A stretch of DNA of 24,159 bases from Dehalococcoidia bacterium. GTDB taxonomy: Bacteria > Chloroflexota > Dehalococcoidia > Dehalococcoidales > Fen-1064. The notes under the pieces are model-generated. The model had not been told where the DNA came from. It did not search any database and was given only the letters and a program-made list of their open reading frames with translations. Position 1 is the stretch's first letter, and each line of letters opens with the position of its first letter. The position numbers were made by a program, and so were the translations under genes. Location: NCBI GenBank assembly GCA_003153955.1, contig PMCB01000102.1:12272-36430 (forward strand). The letters are read 5' to 3'. This document shows positions 6,981 to 15,305 of the stretch, in pieces.

Positions 6981-9511
6981 CAATCTCAACCAGCCAATCC
7001 GATAAACCGTTCTGGACGCTCTCTTCAGCTGATGCCTTTAGTCAGTTGGGGACGACCAGCGGTGGGTTGACTCAGGAGGAAGCTGAAACAAGGCTGGGCC
7101 GTTTTGGCGCAAACCTTCTGAAACCTAAAAAGAAAGCCGATACATTGACTCTTTTAGTAAATCAGTTCCGGAGTCCGCTCGTACTCATCCTTATTATTGC
7201 CGCCGTCTTAGCATTTTTCTTAAAAGACCCGGTTAACGGCGGGATTATCCTGGTGATCGTAGTTGCCAGCGGTTTATTGGGATTCTGGCAGGAAAGAGGC
7301 TCTACGATGGCCGTTCAGAAACTAATGGCCATCATTCAAACCAAAGTATCTGCAATGCGCGGCGGGAATCTCACCGATGTCCCGCTTGAAGAAATTGTGC
7401 CTGGAGATGTTATTTCTCTTTCCGCCGGCGATGTTGTCCCTGCCGATTGCCTGATTGTTGAATCAAAAGACCTTTTCGTGGATGAAGCCACTTTGACAGG
7501 AGAGACTTACCCGGCTGAAAAATCGGTGGGATTATTACCGAAGGACACCGTCATTAGTCATCGGACAAACTCTCTTTTTATGGGCACCCATGTAATCAGC
7601 GGGAGTTCCAGAGCCGTAGTTATGAATACGGGCACCGGGACGGAATTTGGTAAGATTGCCGACCATTTGAGGTTCAGGCCACCCGAAACGGAATTTGAGC
7701 ACGGAATCAGGCATTTCGGTTATTTCCTGATGATTGTCACGATGGTTCTGGTCATGGCCATCCTTGCCATCAATATCTATTACGGACGTTCGCTGCTGGA
7801 CTCAGTGTTGTTTTCCCTGGTTCTGGCAGTGGGACTGACTCCCCAGTTGCTGCCCGTTATCATCAGTATTAACCTTTCTCACGGCGCGAAAAAGATGGCC
7901 GAAAAAAAAGTGATTATCAAGCGTCTGGAATCCATTGAAAACTTTGGCAGCATGAACGTACTGTGTTCCGACAAGACCGGTACTTTAACCCAAGGAATAA
8001 TGCATTTGAAATCCTTTGCCGGTGCGGATGGCAGTGAAAATGAAAAAGTATTGCTGTTTGCCTATCTCAACTCGTCATTTGAAACCGGGTATAATAATCC
8101 CATCGATACCGCTATTCGCGCACACAGCCCCCTGGATATATCCGCTTATCATAAATTGGATGAGGTTCCCTATGATTTCATTCGCAAAAAGCTGACTATA
8201 TTAGTCTCCGCCAAAGAGGGCAATCTGGCCATCACCAAAGGCACCTTGCCCAATCTGTTTTCGATATGCTCCCAGGTTGAGACAGCCGGCGGCATCGTTG
8301 ATTTAACCGGCATCCGGGACAAAGTGCAGACTCAATTTGATAACTTCAACTGGCAGGGATTCCGGGTATTGGGAATCGCCTACCGGCAATATCAAACCGG
8401 CAGCACCATCACTAAAGAGGATGAGAAAGATTTCATCTTTCTGGGATTCATTGTTCTCGAAGACCCTGTGAAAGAAGGGGTTGCGGACACCATTATAAAA
8501 TTGAAACAACAGGGCATTGCCTTAAAAGTCATTTCCGGCGATAACCGGTTGGTGACGGCCCATATCGGGGAACAGGTCGGATTACCGACTGCACAAATAA
8601 TAACAGGGACAGATCTTCTCCATATTTCGGATGCCGCTTTGGTACAGCAAGCGAATCAGGTCAGTATTTTTGCTGAGATTGAACCAAATCAAAAGCAGCG
8701 TATCATTATTGCGCTTAAGAAAGCAGGCAATGTGGTCGGTTACATCGGGGACGGTATAAACGATGCTCCGGCGCTGCATGCTGCGGATGTTGGCATTTCA
8801 GTAAACAGCGCCGTTGATGTGGCGAAAGAAGCAGCGGACATTGTATTGTTGGAAAAAGATTTAAATGTGCTCGAACAGGGCGTCCAAGAGGGAAGAATTA
8901 CCTTTGCCAATACACTCAAATACGTTTTTATGGCCACCAGCGCTAATTTCGGTAATATGTTCAGCATGGCAGGAGCATCTATTTTTCTTTCATTTTTGCC
9001 GCTGCTGCCAAAACAGATACTACTGACCAATCTGATGACCGATTTCCCGGAAATGAACATCGCGTCGGATAACGTCGATGCGGAGGCGATAACTCAACCC
9101 CGCCGGTGGAATATCCGGTTCATTCAGCGGTTTATGCTGACGTTCGGGATATTAAGCTCCATTTTTGATTACCTGACATTTGGTGCGCTCTTGTTGTTTT
9201 TGCACGCTTCTCAAACGCAATTCCGGACAGCATGGTTCGTGGAATCGGTGGTCTCAGCCTCACTAATCGTATTGGTTATTCGCAGCCGGAAATCGATATT
9301 GCACGGCCGTCCGGGCAAATATTTGCTGATGGCAACATTGCTAGTGGTGGCGGCAACATTTATTTTACCTTACACGCCGCTCGATAACCTACTTGGATTC
9401 AGTAAATTGCCTGTCTCGTTTGTGCTAATAATTATCGGCATCGTGATTGTCTACATAGCGGCCGCTGAGTTTACTAAAAAAGTGTTTTACCGGCTGGTGC
9501 GGCAAACTTAG
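6977..9511 (+). CDS. mgtA: Magnesium-translocating P-type ATPase (P3B, MgtA-like)
   Basis: This 844-residue protein moves cations across the cytoplasmic membrane using ATP, most likely importing Mg2+. The order is P-type: N-terminal cytoplasmic segment, TM1-2 (about 60-105), actuator domain with TGE at 174-176, TM3-4 with the ion-site motif TPQLLP at 288-293, phosphorylation site SDKTGTLTQ with Asp332, hinge motif GDGINDAPAL, and C-terminal helices. The segment LLTNLMTDFPEMNIASDNVD matches MgtA/MgtB-type enzymes rather than Ca2+ or heavy-metal pumps, and no N-terminal metal-binding domain is present. The 4-bp overlap with rpiB and a 53-bp gap to the RNB gene suggest one transcription unit. 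No recognisable Mg2+ riboswitch (M-box) precedes the operon. Confidence 0.92.
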   Translation: MTISTSQSDKPFWTLSSADAFSQLGTTSGGLTQEEAETRLGRFGANLLKPKKKADTLTLLVNQFRSPLVLILIIAAVLAFFLKDPVNGGIILVIVVASGLLGFWQERGSTMAVQKLMAIIQTKVSAMRGGNLTDVPLEEIVPGDVISLSAGDVVPADCLIVESKDLFVDEATLTGETYPAEKSVGLLPKDTVISHRTNSLFMGTHVISGSSRAVVMNTGTGTEFGKIADHLRFRPPETEFEHGIRHFGYFLMIVTMVLVMAILAINIYYGRSLLDSVLFSLVLAVGLTPQLLPVIISINLSHGAKKMAEKKVIIKRLESIENFGSMNVLCSDKTGTLTQGIMHLKSFAGADGSENEKVLLFAYLNSSFETGYNNPIDTAIRAHSPLDISAYHKLDEVPYDFIRKKLTILVSAKEGNLAITKGTLPNLFSICSQVETAGGIVDLTGIRDKVQTQFDNFNWQGFRVLGIAYRQYQTGSTITKEDEKDFIFLGFIVLEDPVKEGVADTIIKLKQQGIALKVISGDNRLVTAHIGEQVGLPTAQIITGTDLLHISDAALVQQANQVSIFAEIEPNQKQRIIIALKKAGNVVGYIGDGINDAPALHAADVGISVNSAVDVAKEAADIVLLEKDLNVLEQGVQEGRITFANTLKYVFMATSANFGNMFSMAGASIFLSFLPLLPKQILLTNLMTDFPEMNIASDNVDAEAITQPRRWNIRFIQRFMLTFGILSSIFDYLTFGALLLFLHASQTQFRTAWFVESVVSASLIVLVIRSRKSILHGRPGKYLLMATLLVVAATFILPYTPLDNLLGFSKLPVSFVLIIIGIVIVYIAAAEFTKKVFYRLVRQT

Positions 9512-9564
9512 CGCGGTAGCTTGAGCGGTAAATATAACGACAGGAAACAAGGAGAATAAATTAT

Positions 9565-11043
9565 ATGTCCCTTCCCAATAATAAAAATGGCAAAAGCATC
9601 CTGGAGCAGATTGCCCGCCGGGTTATGCTGGAACATGGTTTTCAAACGGATTTTTCAGCGGCGGCGCTCAACGAACTCGCAAAGATTCAAAATGGTAACA
9701 GCGGGAAAGATATTACTTTCAAAGACTTGCGGCAGCTGCTCTGGGCATCGATTGATAATGATGATTCCCTGGACCTGGATCAACTGACGGTGGCGGAGGT
9801 GCAGCCGGATAATACCGTAAAAATTCTGGTGGCTGTGGCGGATGTGGACGCCCTGGTAAAAAAGAATTCAGAAATTGACGGGCACGCCCATCAGAACACT
9901 ACTTCCGTCTATACCGCCGGTAAAACTTTCCCGATGCTTCCTGAAAAACTTTCCACAAATCTTACTTCACTCAATTATCAGCAAGACCGCCCGGCGATAG
10001 TAGTCGAGATGATAATCGATGATGCCGGAGAAATAAAAAGTTCGGATATTTATCATGCTCTGGTCAATAATCATGCCAAGCTGGCTTATAACGCTGTCGC
10101 GGCCTGGTTGGATGGCAAAGAAACTACGCCGAATAAAGGTGTCACGGTTGACCCTGCCCTTGCCAATAATCTCCGGATTCAAGACCGTGTCGCTCAGAAA
10201 CTGAGGGCCGTGCGCTACAAACGCGGCGCATTGGAACTCCAGACGCTGGAATCCCATCCGGTCTTTGATGGCAATGAGATCCGGGACTTGCAGGTGGATG
10301 AAACGAACAGGGCTAAGGAAATAATCGAAGATTTCATGATCGCCGCCAACGATGTGACTGCGCTATTTCTCCAGGGGAAAAAGATTACTTCTTTACGACG
10401 TGTTGTCCGTTCCCCTAAGCGTTGGGACAGGATCGTCGAGATTGCGGCCCAACATAATTATCAGCTTCCGGTTGCGCCTGATTCGAAAGCTCTGGCGGAT
10501 TTCCTGGTAAAACAGAAAGCTTTAGACCCGCTGCGTTTCCCTGACCTGTCGCTTATCATAATAAAACTGCTTGGCTCCGGTGAGTATGTTGTTGAACTCC
10601 CGAATGAGACAGCTCCCGGCCATTTTGGTTTGGCTGTTAAGGACTACACCCATTCCACCGCTCCTAACCGTCGGTTTCCGGACCTGATCACGCAGCGGAT
10701 TCTAAAAGCAACGCTCGGCGGGGTTCCTTTGCCTTATACCGACTCAGAATTAGTCGAACTGGCTAAACACTGCACCGAAAAGGAAGATGATGCAAATAAA
10801 GTAGAACGTCAGGTAGCCAAATCGGCGGCCGCGATGTTGCTCTCCTCGAGAATCGGGAACCAGTTTGACGCTATCTGCACCGGGGCGGCTGATAAAGGAA
10901 CATGGGTGCGTATCTTTCAGCCTCCCATCGAAGGACGCCTGGCCCGCGGCTATCAAGGGGTCGATGTCGGCAGCCGTTTAAAAGTCAAGCTTATCCGTAT
11001 CGATATAGACAAAGGGTTTATCGATTTTGAGAGGGTCAATTAA
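9565..11043 (+). CDS. RNB-domain exoribonuclease (RNase II/R family)
   Basis: This 492-residue protein carries an RNB catalytic domain, which degrades single-stranded RNA 3' to 5' with bound Mg2+. The metal-binding motif is at 62-73 (SIDNDDSLDLDQ): Asp64, Asp70 and Asp72 match the conserved set, but the fourth Asp is Gln73. The second signature, HFGLAVKDYTHSTAPNRRFPDL, corresponds to the family's Y-THFTSPIRRYPDL. The protein is shorter than RNase R (about 800) because there are no obvious N-terminal cold-shock domains; the last 70 residues look like an S1-type RNA-binding barrel. AAGGAG lies 10 nt before the ATG. It follows the Mg2+ ATPase by 53 bp, so a shared operon is likely. The Asp-to-Gln change seems to define a subfamily, but I cannot confirm that here. 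Confidence 0.9.
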   Translation: MSLPNNKNGKSILEQIARRVMLEHGFQTDFSAAALNELAKIQNGNSGKDITFKDLRQLLWASIDNDDSLDLDQLTVAEVQPDNTVKILVAVADVDALVKKNSEIDGHAHQNTTSVYTAGKTFPMLPEKLSTNLTSLNYQQDRPAIVVEMIIDDAGEIKSSDIYHALVNNHAKLAYNAVAAWLDGKETTPNKGVTVDPALANNLRIQDRVAQKLRAVRYKRGALELQTLESHPVFDGNEIRDLQVDETNRAKEIIEDFMIAANDVTALFLQGKKITSLRRVVRSPKRWDRIVEIAAQHNYQLPVAPDSKALADFLVKQKALDPLRFPDLSLIIIKLLGSGEYVVELPNETAPGHFGLAVKDYTHSTAPNRRFPDLITQRILKATLGGVPLPYTDSELVELAKHCTEKEDDANKVERQVAKSAAAMLLSSRIGNQFDAICTGAADKGTWVRIFQPPIEGRLARGYQGVDVGSRLKVKLIRIDIDKGFIDFERVN

Positions 11044-11136
11044 AACTCTTAAAAATTTGTGTGTTATAATTTTGCTCAGTTTCATTATTTGAGTTTTTTC
11101 TGATGAATAGCGTGCGTTTATCCGATTTTTTCAACT

Positions 11137-11156
11137 AATATTTGATATCAAATATT
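11137..11156. promoter_or_regulatory. 20-bp perfect palindrome (candidate operator)
   Basis: AATATTTGATATCAAATATT is exactly self-complementary over 20 bases. Its last two bases form the start of the TTGACA -35 box of the promoter at 11155-11183, a position where a dimeric regulator would block or guide RNA polymerase. Chance occurrence of a perfect 20-bp palindrome at such a site is low even in AT-rich DNA. The regulator is not identifiable in this window. Confidence 0.65.
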
Positions 11157-11183
11157 GACAAGAACAGCCGTTTTTTATATCAT
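11155..11183 (+). promoter_or_regulatory. Sigma-70-type promoter for the CoA-transferase operon
   Basis: A perfect -35 box TTGACA (11155-11160) is followed after exactly 17 bases by TATCAT (11178-11183), five of six matches to the -10 consensus. Initiation near 11190 would leave an untranslated leader of about 175 bases before the start codon at 11366. I saw no known riboswitch or strong attenuator in that leader. Confidence 0.7.
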
Positions 11184-11365
11184 ATAGCTCAATCAACGTC
11201 ATCATTACCCTGTAATTTAGATGAAAATCCCCAACTTAAAATTTCTTAATATTACGGACGAACAATTAACCTAATTGTGTGGCATAAAGGACATCCAACT
11301 TCGCTTTTTGACTCAGCAGGTCAGCGGCACGTTGCTGATTTTATCGCATTAGTTGAGGGGGCGGT

Positions 11366-12571
11366 ATGTTTTACAAAGTTTTAGACGGCGTCAAGATTAT
11401 TGAATATGGTAACTTTATCTCCGCGCCGTTTTGCGCCAAAATCCTGGCAGACCTTGGGGCGGAGGTCATCAAGATTGAAGAGCCCTGCTGCGGCGATGAA
11501 TCCCGCAGGCAGGCGCCTTTTTTACAGGATATTCCGGGATTGGAGAACAGCGGTTTGTTTCAATACTTAAATATGAACAAATTAGGAGTGACGCTCAATC
11601 CTGAAAGCGCTACAGGCTTGAAAATATTTACCGAATTGCTAAGATCTGCTGATGTTTTTGTGGAAAATAATCCGCCTAAACAAATGAAAAAATTGAAACT
11701 GGCTTATACGAAGGCAAAGAAAATTAACCCGCATATCATTATGACCTCGATTACTCCTTTCGGGCAGACCGGCCCGTACCGGGACTATGAAAGTTGCGAA
11801 TTAGTGAGCGCGCATATCGGCGGCGTGGGGTATATTTCCATGCGTGAAGGCGATATCAGCAAAGAACCGATTAAGTTACCGGCGCATTTGTTTAGTTTCC
11901 AGGCCGGGTTGAGCGCCGCAGTGGCCACGCTAAGCTCGATATTCCGCCAGAGTACCACCGGACTGGGGGAGCAACTAGATGTTTCCGAACAGGAAAGTGT
12001 TATTCAAAATTTGAATTCTTCCATCGCGCGTTATTCTTATGCCGGTCAGATTATGGCACGGACGGATGCGGCAGGACATGCTCCTTTTCATATTTTGCCT
12101 TGCAAAGACGGCTTCATTTGCGCCGCTTTCGTAGAAGAAGCGGAATGGCGGCGTTTTGTTGAGGTTATGGGTCACCCGGAATGGGCCGACAACGAGTTAT
12201 TTAAGGATTTTGCCTTACGGGCGAAATACTGGGATGCGCTTAAACCTTTGATGGTTGAATGGACGATGCAGTTCACCGAAGAAGAAATCTACCGGCGGAG
12301 TCAGGAAAAAGCCGTCCCGCTGGGCGCGGTCCGCTCGGCACATCAGGTTCTTCAGGATAAACAGATGGCAGCACGGCAATTCTTCGTTGAAATTGAACGT
12401 GACGGCAGTAAATTGACATTCCCGGGTGTGCCGTACCGGTTTTCTGAAATCAAAATGGAATCGCCCTCGGCGGCGCCGCTTCTGGGTCAGCATAACGAAG
12501 AGATTTATTGCGGACGTTTGGGTTATCACAAACGCGACCTGGCCAAATTTAAAGAAGCCAGCGTAATTTAA
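11366..12571 (+). CDS. CaiB/BaiF-family (class III) CoA-transferase, catalytic Asp replaced
   Basis: This 401-residue protein has the full class III CoA-transferase layout: LDGVKIIEYGNFISAPFCAKILADLGAEVIKIE at the N terminus, ITPFGQTGPYRDY at 129-141, and TGLGEQLDVSEQE near 198-210. Family members move CoA between carboxylic acids through an enzyme-aspartyl anhydride. Ungapped alignment with the next gene's product puts Ser177 (HLFSFQAGL) where that protein has its catalytic Asp. It may therefore be a non-catalytic partner or use altered chemistry. The ATG is preceded by GAGGGG. It is the first gene after the 11155 promoter and lies 56 bp from the second CoA-transferase, which suggests a heteromeric enzyme like the two-subunit benzylsuccinate CoA-transferase BbsEF. 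The acyl substrate is unknown. Confidence 0.9.
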   Translation: MFYKVLDGVKIIEYGNFISAPFCAKILADLGAEVIKIEEPCCGDESRRQAPFLQDIPGLENSGLFQYLNMNKLGVTLNPESATGLKIFTELLRSADVFVENNPPKQMKKLKLAYTKAKKINPHIIMTSITPFGQTGPYRDYESCELVSAHIGGVGYISMREGDISKEPIKLPAHLFSFQAGLSAAVATLSSIFRQSTTGLGEQLDVSEQESVIQNLNSSIARYSYAGQIMARTDAAGHAPFHILPCKDGFICAAFVEEAEWRRFVEVMGHPEWADNELFKDFALRAKYWDALKPLMVEWTMQFTEEEIYRRSQEKAVPLGAVRSAHQVLQDKQMAARQFFVEIERDGSKLTFPGVPYRFSEIKMESPSAAPLLGQHNEEIYCGRLGYHKRDLAKFKEASVI

Positions 12572-12627
12572 GGTTAACAAGGATTCTTTCTCTACTAAAA
12601 ATGAGAAACTAAGGCAGGGAGCAGGAT

Positions 12628-13833
12628 ATGAGCACGCCATCTCTTAAAGGCATCAGGGTTATTGCTTTCACCTGGGTTTGGGCAGGGCCGTGGATGGGCG
12701 GGGTATTGGCGGACATGGGTGCCGAGGTAATCAAAGTTGAAACCAAGCAGAGGCTGGATTCCCAGCGTGTCGTAAAAATAACCAAAAACCCCGAACAGGG
12801 TCCTAATCAGGGACAGTTCAATGTGACCAATCGCGGAGTTAAAAGTATTACGTTGAACTTGAAACAGCCAAAAGGGCTGGAAATTATCAAGAAGCTGGTT
12901 AAGATCAGCGACGTTATTATTACCAACTTTGCACCGCGTGCGTTGCCCGGCTGGGGACTCGGCTACGACACGCTAAAACAAATCAAGCCGGATATTATTT
13001 TGGTTACTTTACCGGCTTTCGGCAGTACCGGCCCGGATAAAGATTATCTTTCTTACGGATCTACACTCGAGGCCGTCGGCGGCTTGAGTGCCTCATTCGG
13101 TTATCCCGGCGAGGTGCCGGTTATTTCCGGACCTTATCCCAGCGACCCCATCGGCAGCATGTACGGTCTGGTCGGCGTGCTGGCTGCGCTGAATTACCGT
13201 CAGAGAACCGGCAAGGGACAGCATGTCGATATTGCCCAGAACGAAGGGGTCACAAGCCTGATTCCTGAAGTCATCATGGAAGAGGTGATGAACGGACGAA
13301 CCCGGCCCCGCATGGGCAACCGCGACGAAATCATGGCGCCTCACGGTTGTTATCCCTGCAAAGGCCGCGACAAGTGGGTTGCCATCGCTGTCGGCACCAA
13401 TGACAAATGGAAGGCTCTTTGCCATGTGATGGGTAATCCGGATTGGGCCAAAGATGAAAAATTCTCCGACCAGTATGCGCGCTGGCAAAATCAGGATGAG
13501 TTAAATAAACTGATTGCCGGTTGGACTAAAGATTTTACTCATTATGAAGTGATGCAGAAGCTGCAAAAAGCAGGAGTTGCCGCCGGTCCTTCTTTTAATA
13601 TCGAAGAATTGGTCAACGACCCCCCCGTCAAGAACCGTGGGATCTTTATTGAGCAAAATCATCGGGTGGCCGGTAAAACTATTGTTTACCGCTCTCCCTG
13701 GAAATCAGCCTTGACTGCTAAAAATCCCCCGGCGCCGTGCCTGGGTGAAAATAACGACTACGTTTTTAAAGAACTGTTAGGTATCAACGATAAGGAAATC
13801 GCCGACTTGATTGAGACTAAGGTCATTTATTAG
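12628..13833 (+). CDS. CaiB/BaiF-family (class III) CoA-transferase, catalytic Asp present
   Basis: This 401-residue class III CoA-transferase is the same length as its upstream neighbour but clearly diverged. It has the N-terminal LADMGAEVIKVE segment, LPAFGSTGPDKDY at 128-140, the catalytic-loop segment PSDPIGSMYGLVGVLAAL with Asp173 as the expected nucleophile, and RTGKGQHVDIAQNEG at 193-207. The expected reaction is reversible transfer of CoA from an acyl-CoA donor to a carboxylic acid. The ATG follows GGGAGCAGGAT. The next gene, a hydratase, starts 60 bp downstream on the same strand, so a CoA thioester made here could be the hydratase substrate. Annotations such as formyl-CoA or carnitine CoA-transferase would be over-precise. 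Confidence 0.93.
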   Translation: MSTPSLKGIRVIAFTWVWAGPWMGGVLADMGAEVIKVETKQRLDSQRVVKITKNPEQGPNQGQFNVTNRGVKSITLNLKQPKGLEIIKKLVKISDVIITNFAPRALPGWGLGYDTLKQIKPDIILVTLPAFGSTGPDKDYLSYGSTLEAVGGLSASFGYPGEVPVISGPYPSDPIGSMYGLVGVLAALNYRQRTGKGQHVDIAQNEGVTSLIPEVIMEEVMNGRTRPRMGNRDEIMAPHGCYPCKGRDKWVAIAVGTNDKWKALCHVMGNPDWAKDEKFSDQYARWQNQDELNKLIAGWTKDFTHYEVMQKLQKAGVAAGPSFNIEELVNDPPVKNRGIFIEQNHRVAGKTIVYRSPWKSALTAKNPPAPCLGENNDYVFKELLGINDKEIADLIETKVIY

Positions 13834-13893
13834 AGATAAATGATTTAATCAGCTTTTAAATATATCGGATAAGTCAAAAAGGAGAAAATAGTA

Positions 13894-15066
13894 ATGTCAG
13901 CAAATGAGTTAAGCCCCATCGAGATGTGGTACGAAGTATGCAAGAATAAAGGCCGTGTTTATACCAGCGAAGAAGCCCGCACCCGCGGGTTTGGATATAT
14001 GAAGCCTTATTTTAACCGGGAAGTTACGATTGACACCATCGAGCACTTCGTCGACGGCATCGGTGACATTAATCCCCTTTACCGCGACCGTGAATATGCC
14101 AAAAATACCAAGTACAAATGTCTGACGGCACCTCCCAACTATATCTATACGATTACTTATGCCCAATATCCGGATGATTGGCCGGCCGGCATATCCGGAT
14201 TCTATTCCGGTTCCGCGCATGAATGGTTCCGCCCGCTGTGCGAAGGCGATAAGCTGGAATATCGAGTGAAATATCCATCTGATGCCAAATTGATGGCCAG
14301 TCAATTTGCCGGACAAAAAGTAATGTCATATGAAACCTGCGATTATTTCCGCGGCGGGGCTATTGTCGGCGGTTATCAATCATGGGAGACCTGGACCGAA
14401 AACCAGAAGGTCGATGAGACGAACAAATACAAAAAAGAAGTCTCAAAATTACCGACATACACGCAGGAGGACCTGATTAAAATCAATAAAGCCCAGGACA
14501 AAGAACTGGAGATGCTGCGCGGCGCCAATCCCCGTTATTGGGAAGATGTGAAAGAAGGAGATGAACTGACGCCGGTTGTGCGCGGGCCGTTTACTTTAAC
14601 CGAAAAAGAAGCCTGGAACATCGGCGGACACGGCAATGTTCATTTCTCGGAAAGGTTGATGCGGATATACAAAGAAAGAGACCCGCATCATATTGTTTCC
14701 TACGACCCGACTTTCCAGGCGCCGAATATGGTACGGCCGGGTTCTTTGCTGCGTTTCGCGGCCGGTGAACACCTGGAAGCCTGGCGGGCTATGGTCCTGA
14801 CAAACTGGATGGGCGATGATGCTTTCCTTTGGAAATCACGCTCCGAAATCCGGAAGTTCTGTATGCTGGGTGATACCTGTTTCTGTAAAGGCAAAGTTGT
14901 TAAGAAGTATTGCGATAACGGTAAATACTGCGTGGACATCGATTGCTGGTGCGAAAATCAAAGAGGCGAAAAGATCGTGCCGGGGACAGCCACGATAATT
15001 CTCCCGTCAAGAGAGCACGGCCAGGTTGTTTATCCTGAACCGTACGCCCGCGTGCCTGAGAAATAA
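13894..15066 (+). CDS. Double hot-dog MaoC / FAS1-like acyl dehydratase
   Basis: This 390-residue protein appears to have two hot-dog domains. The N-terminal FAS1-like dehydratase domain (about 35-165) contains GIGDINPLYRDREYAKNTKYKCLTAPP, and a second MaoC-like domain covers about 212-385. Relatives hydrate or dehydrate enoyl-CoA/3-hydroxyacyl-CoA. The classical hydratase-2 pair is Asp and His five residues apart. In the first half Asp58 is present but the His position is Tyr63, which is usual for FAS1-like domains. In the second half His250 is present (GGHGNVHFSE) but the Asp position is Gly245. Catalysis may thus differ from the textbook dyad. AAGGAG precedes the ATG. It is the last gene of the CoA-transferase group and is closed by two terminators. 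Confidence 0.87.
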   Translation: MSANELSPIEMWYEVCKNKGRVYTSEEARTRGFGYMKPYFNREVTIDTIEHFVDGIGDINPLYRDREYAKNTKYKCLTAPPNYIYTITYAQYPDDWPAGISGFYSGSAHEWFRPLCEGDKLEYRVKYPSDAKLMASQFAGQKVMSYETCDYFRGGAIVGGYQSWETWTENQKVDETNKYKKEVSKLPTYTQEDLIKINKAQDKELEMLRGANPRYWEDVKEGDELTPVVRGPFTLTEKEAWNIGGHGNVHFSERLMRIYKERDPHHIVSYDPTFQAPNMVRPGSLLRFAAGEHLEAWRAMVLTNWMGDDAFLWKSRSEIRKFCMLGDTCFCKGKVVKKYCDNGKYCVDIDCWCENQRGEKIVPGTATIILPSREHGQVVYPEPYARVPEK

Positions 15067-15084
15067 ACCCCGGTTTATTTTTTT
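15061..15084 (+). terminator. AT-rich hairpin overlapping the hydratase stop codon
   Basis: AAATAAACC (15061-15069) pairs perfectly with GGTTTATTT (15072-15080), giving a short-loop hairpin whose left arm includes the stop codon. Its right arm runs into a T-tract (15078-15084). The stem is AT-rich, so it would be a weak terminator alone. Confidence 0.5.
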
Positions 15085-15106
15085 ATTGGTACAGGATAAT
15101 ATTTTA

Positions 15107-15142
15107 GGGGAGGGAGCCCGAGTTGGCTCCTTCCCCCTTTTT
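15107..15142 (+). terminator. Strong intrinsic terminator after the CoA-transferase/hydratase operon
   Basis: A 12-bp GC-rich stem, GGGGAGGGAGCC (15107-15118) with GGCTCCTTCCCC (15125-15136) and one G-U pair, has a 6-nt loop. It is followed at once by a run of five T (15138-15142). Confidence 0.85.
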
Positions 15143-15185
15143 CTACATCATTTCAGCACGAAATAATTTCTGACTTGACCCCTGG

Positions 15186-15214
15186 TTGACTTCAATTCAT
15201 CGCTGTAATATGCT
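15186..15214 (+). promoter_or_regulatory. Possible promoter for the aminotransferase gene
   Basis: TTGACT (15186-15191, five of six) is followed after 17 bases by TATGCT (15209-15214, four of six), about 90 bases ahead of the start codon. It lies after the two terminators, where a new promoter is needed. The -10 box is poor, so the exact position is uncertain. Confidence 0.35.
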
Positions 15215-15305
15215 TTGATATTAACCGGAGCAATGCCGAATGTTTCTTTGTCGCATATTCCTTATTTTGCATCTGATTTAAGACTTTTATCTGGAGGAGG
15301 ATACC

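Noticed and set aside
11042..11097. Terminator of the RNB gene formed by aaaactc and gagtttt
   Set aside because: The arms are only 7 bp and separated by more than 40 bases, so a stable terminator hairpin is unlikely.
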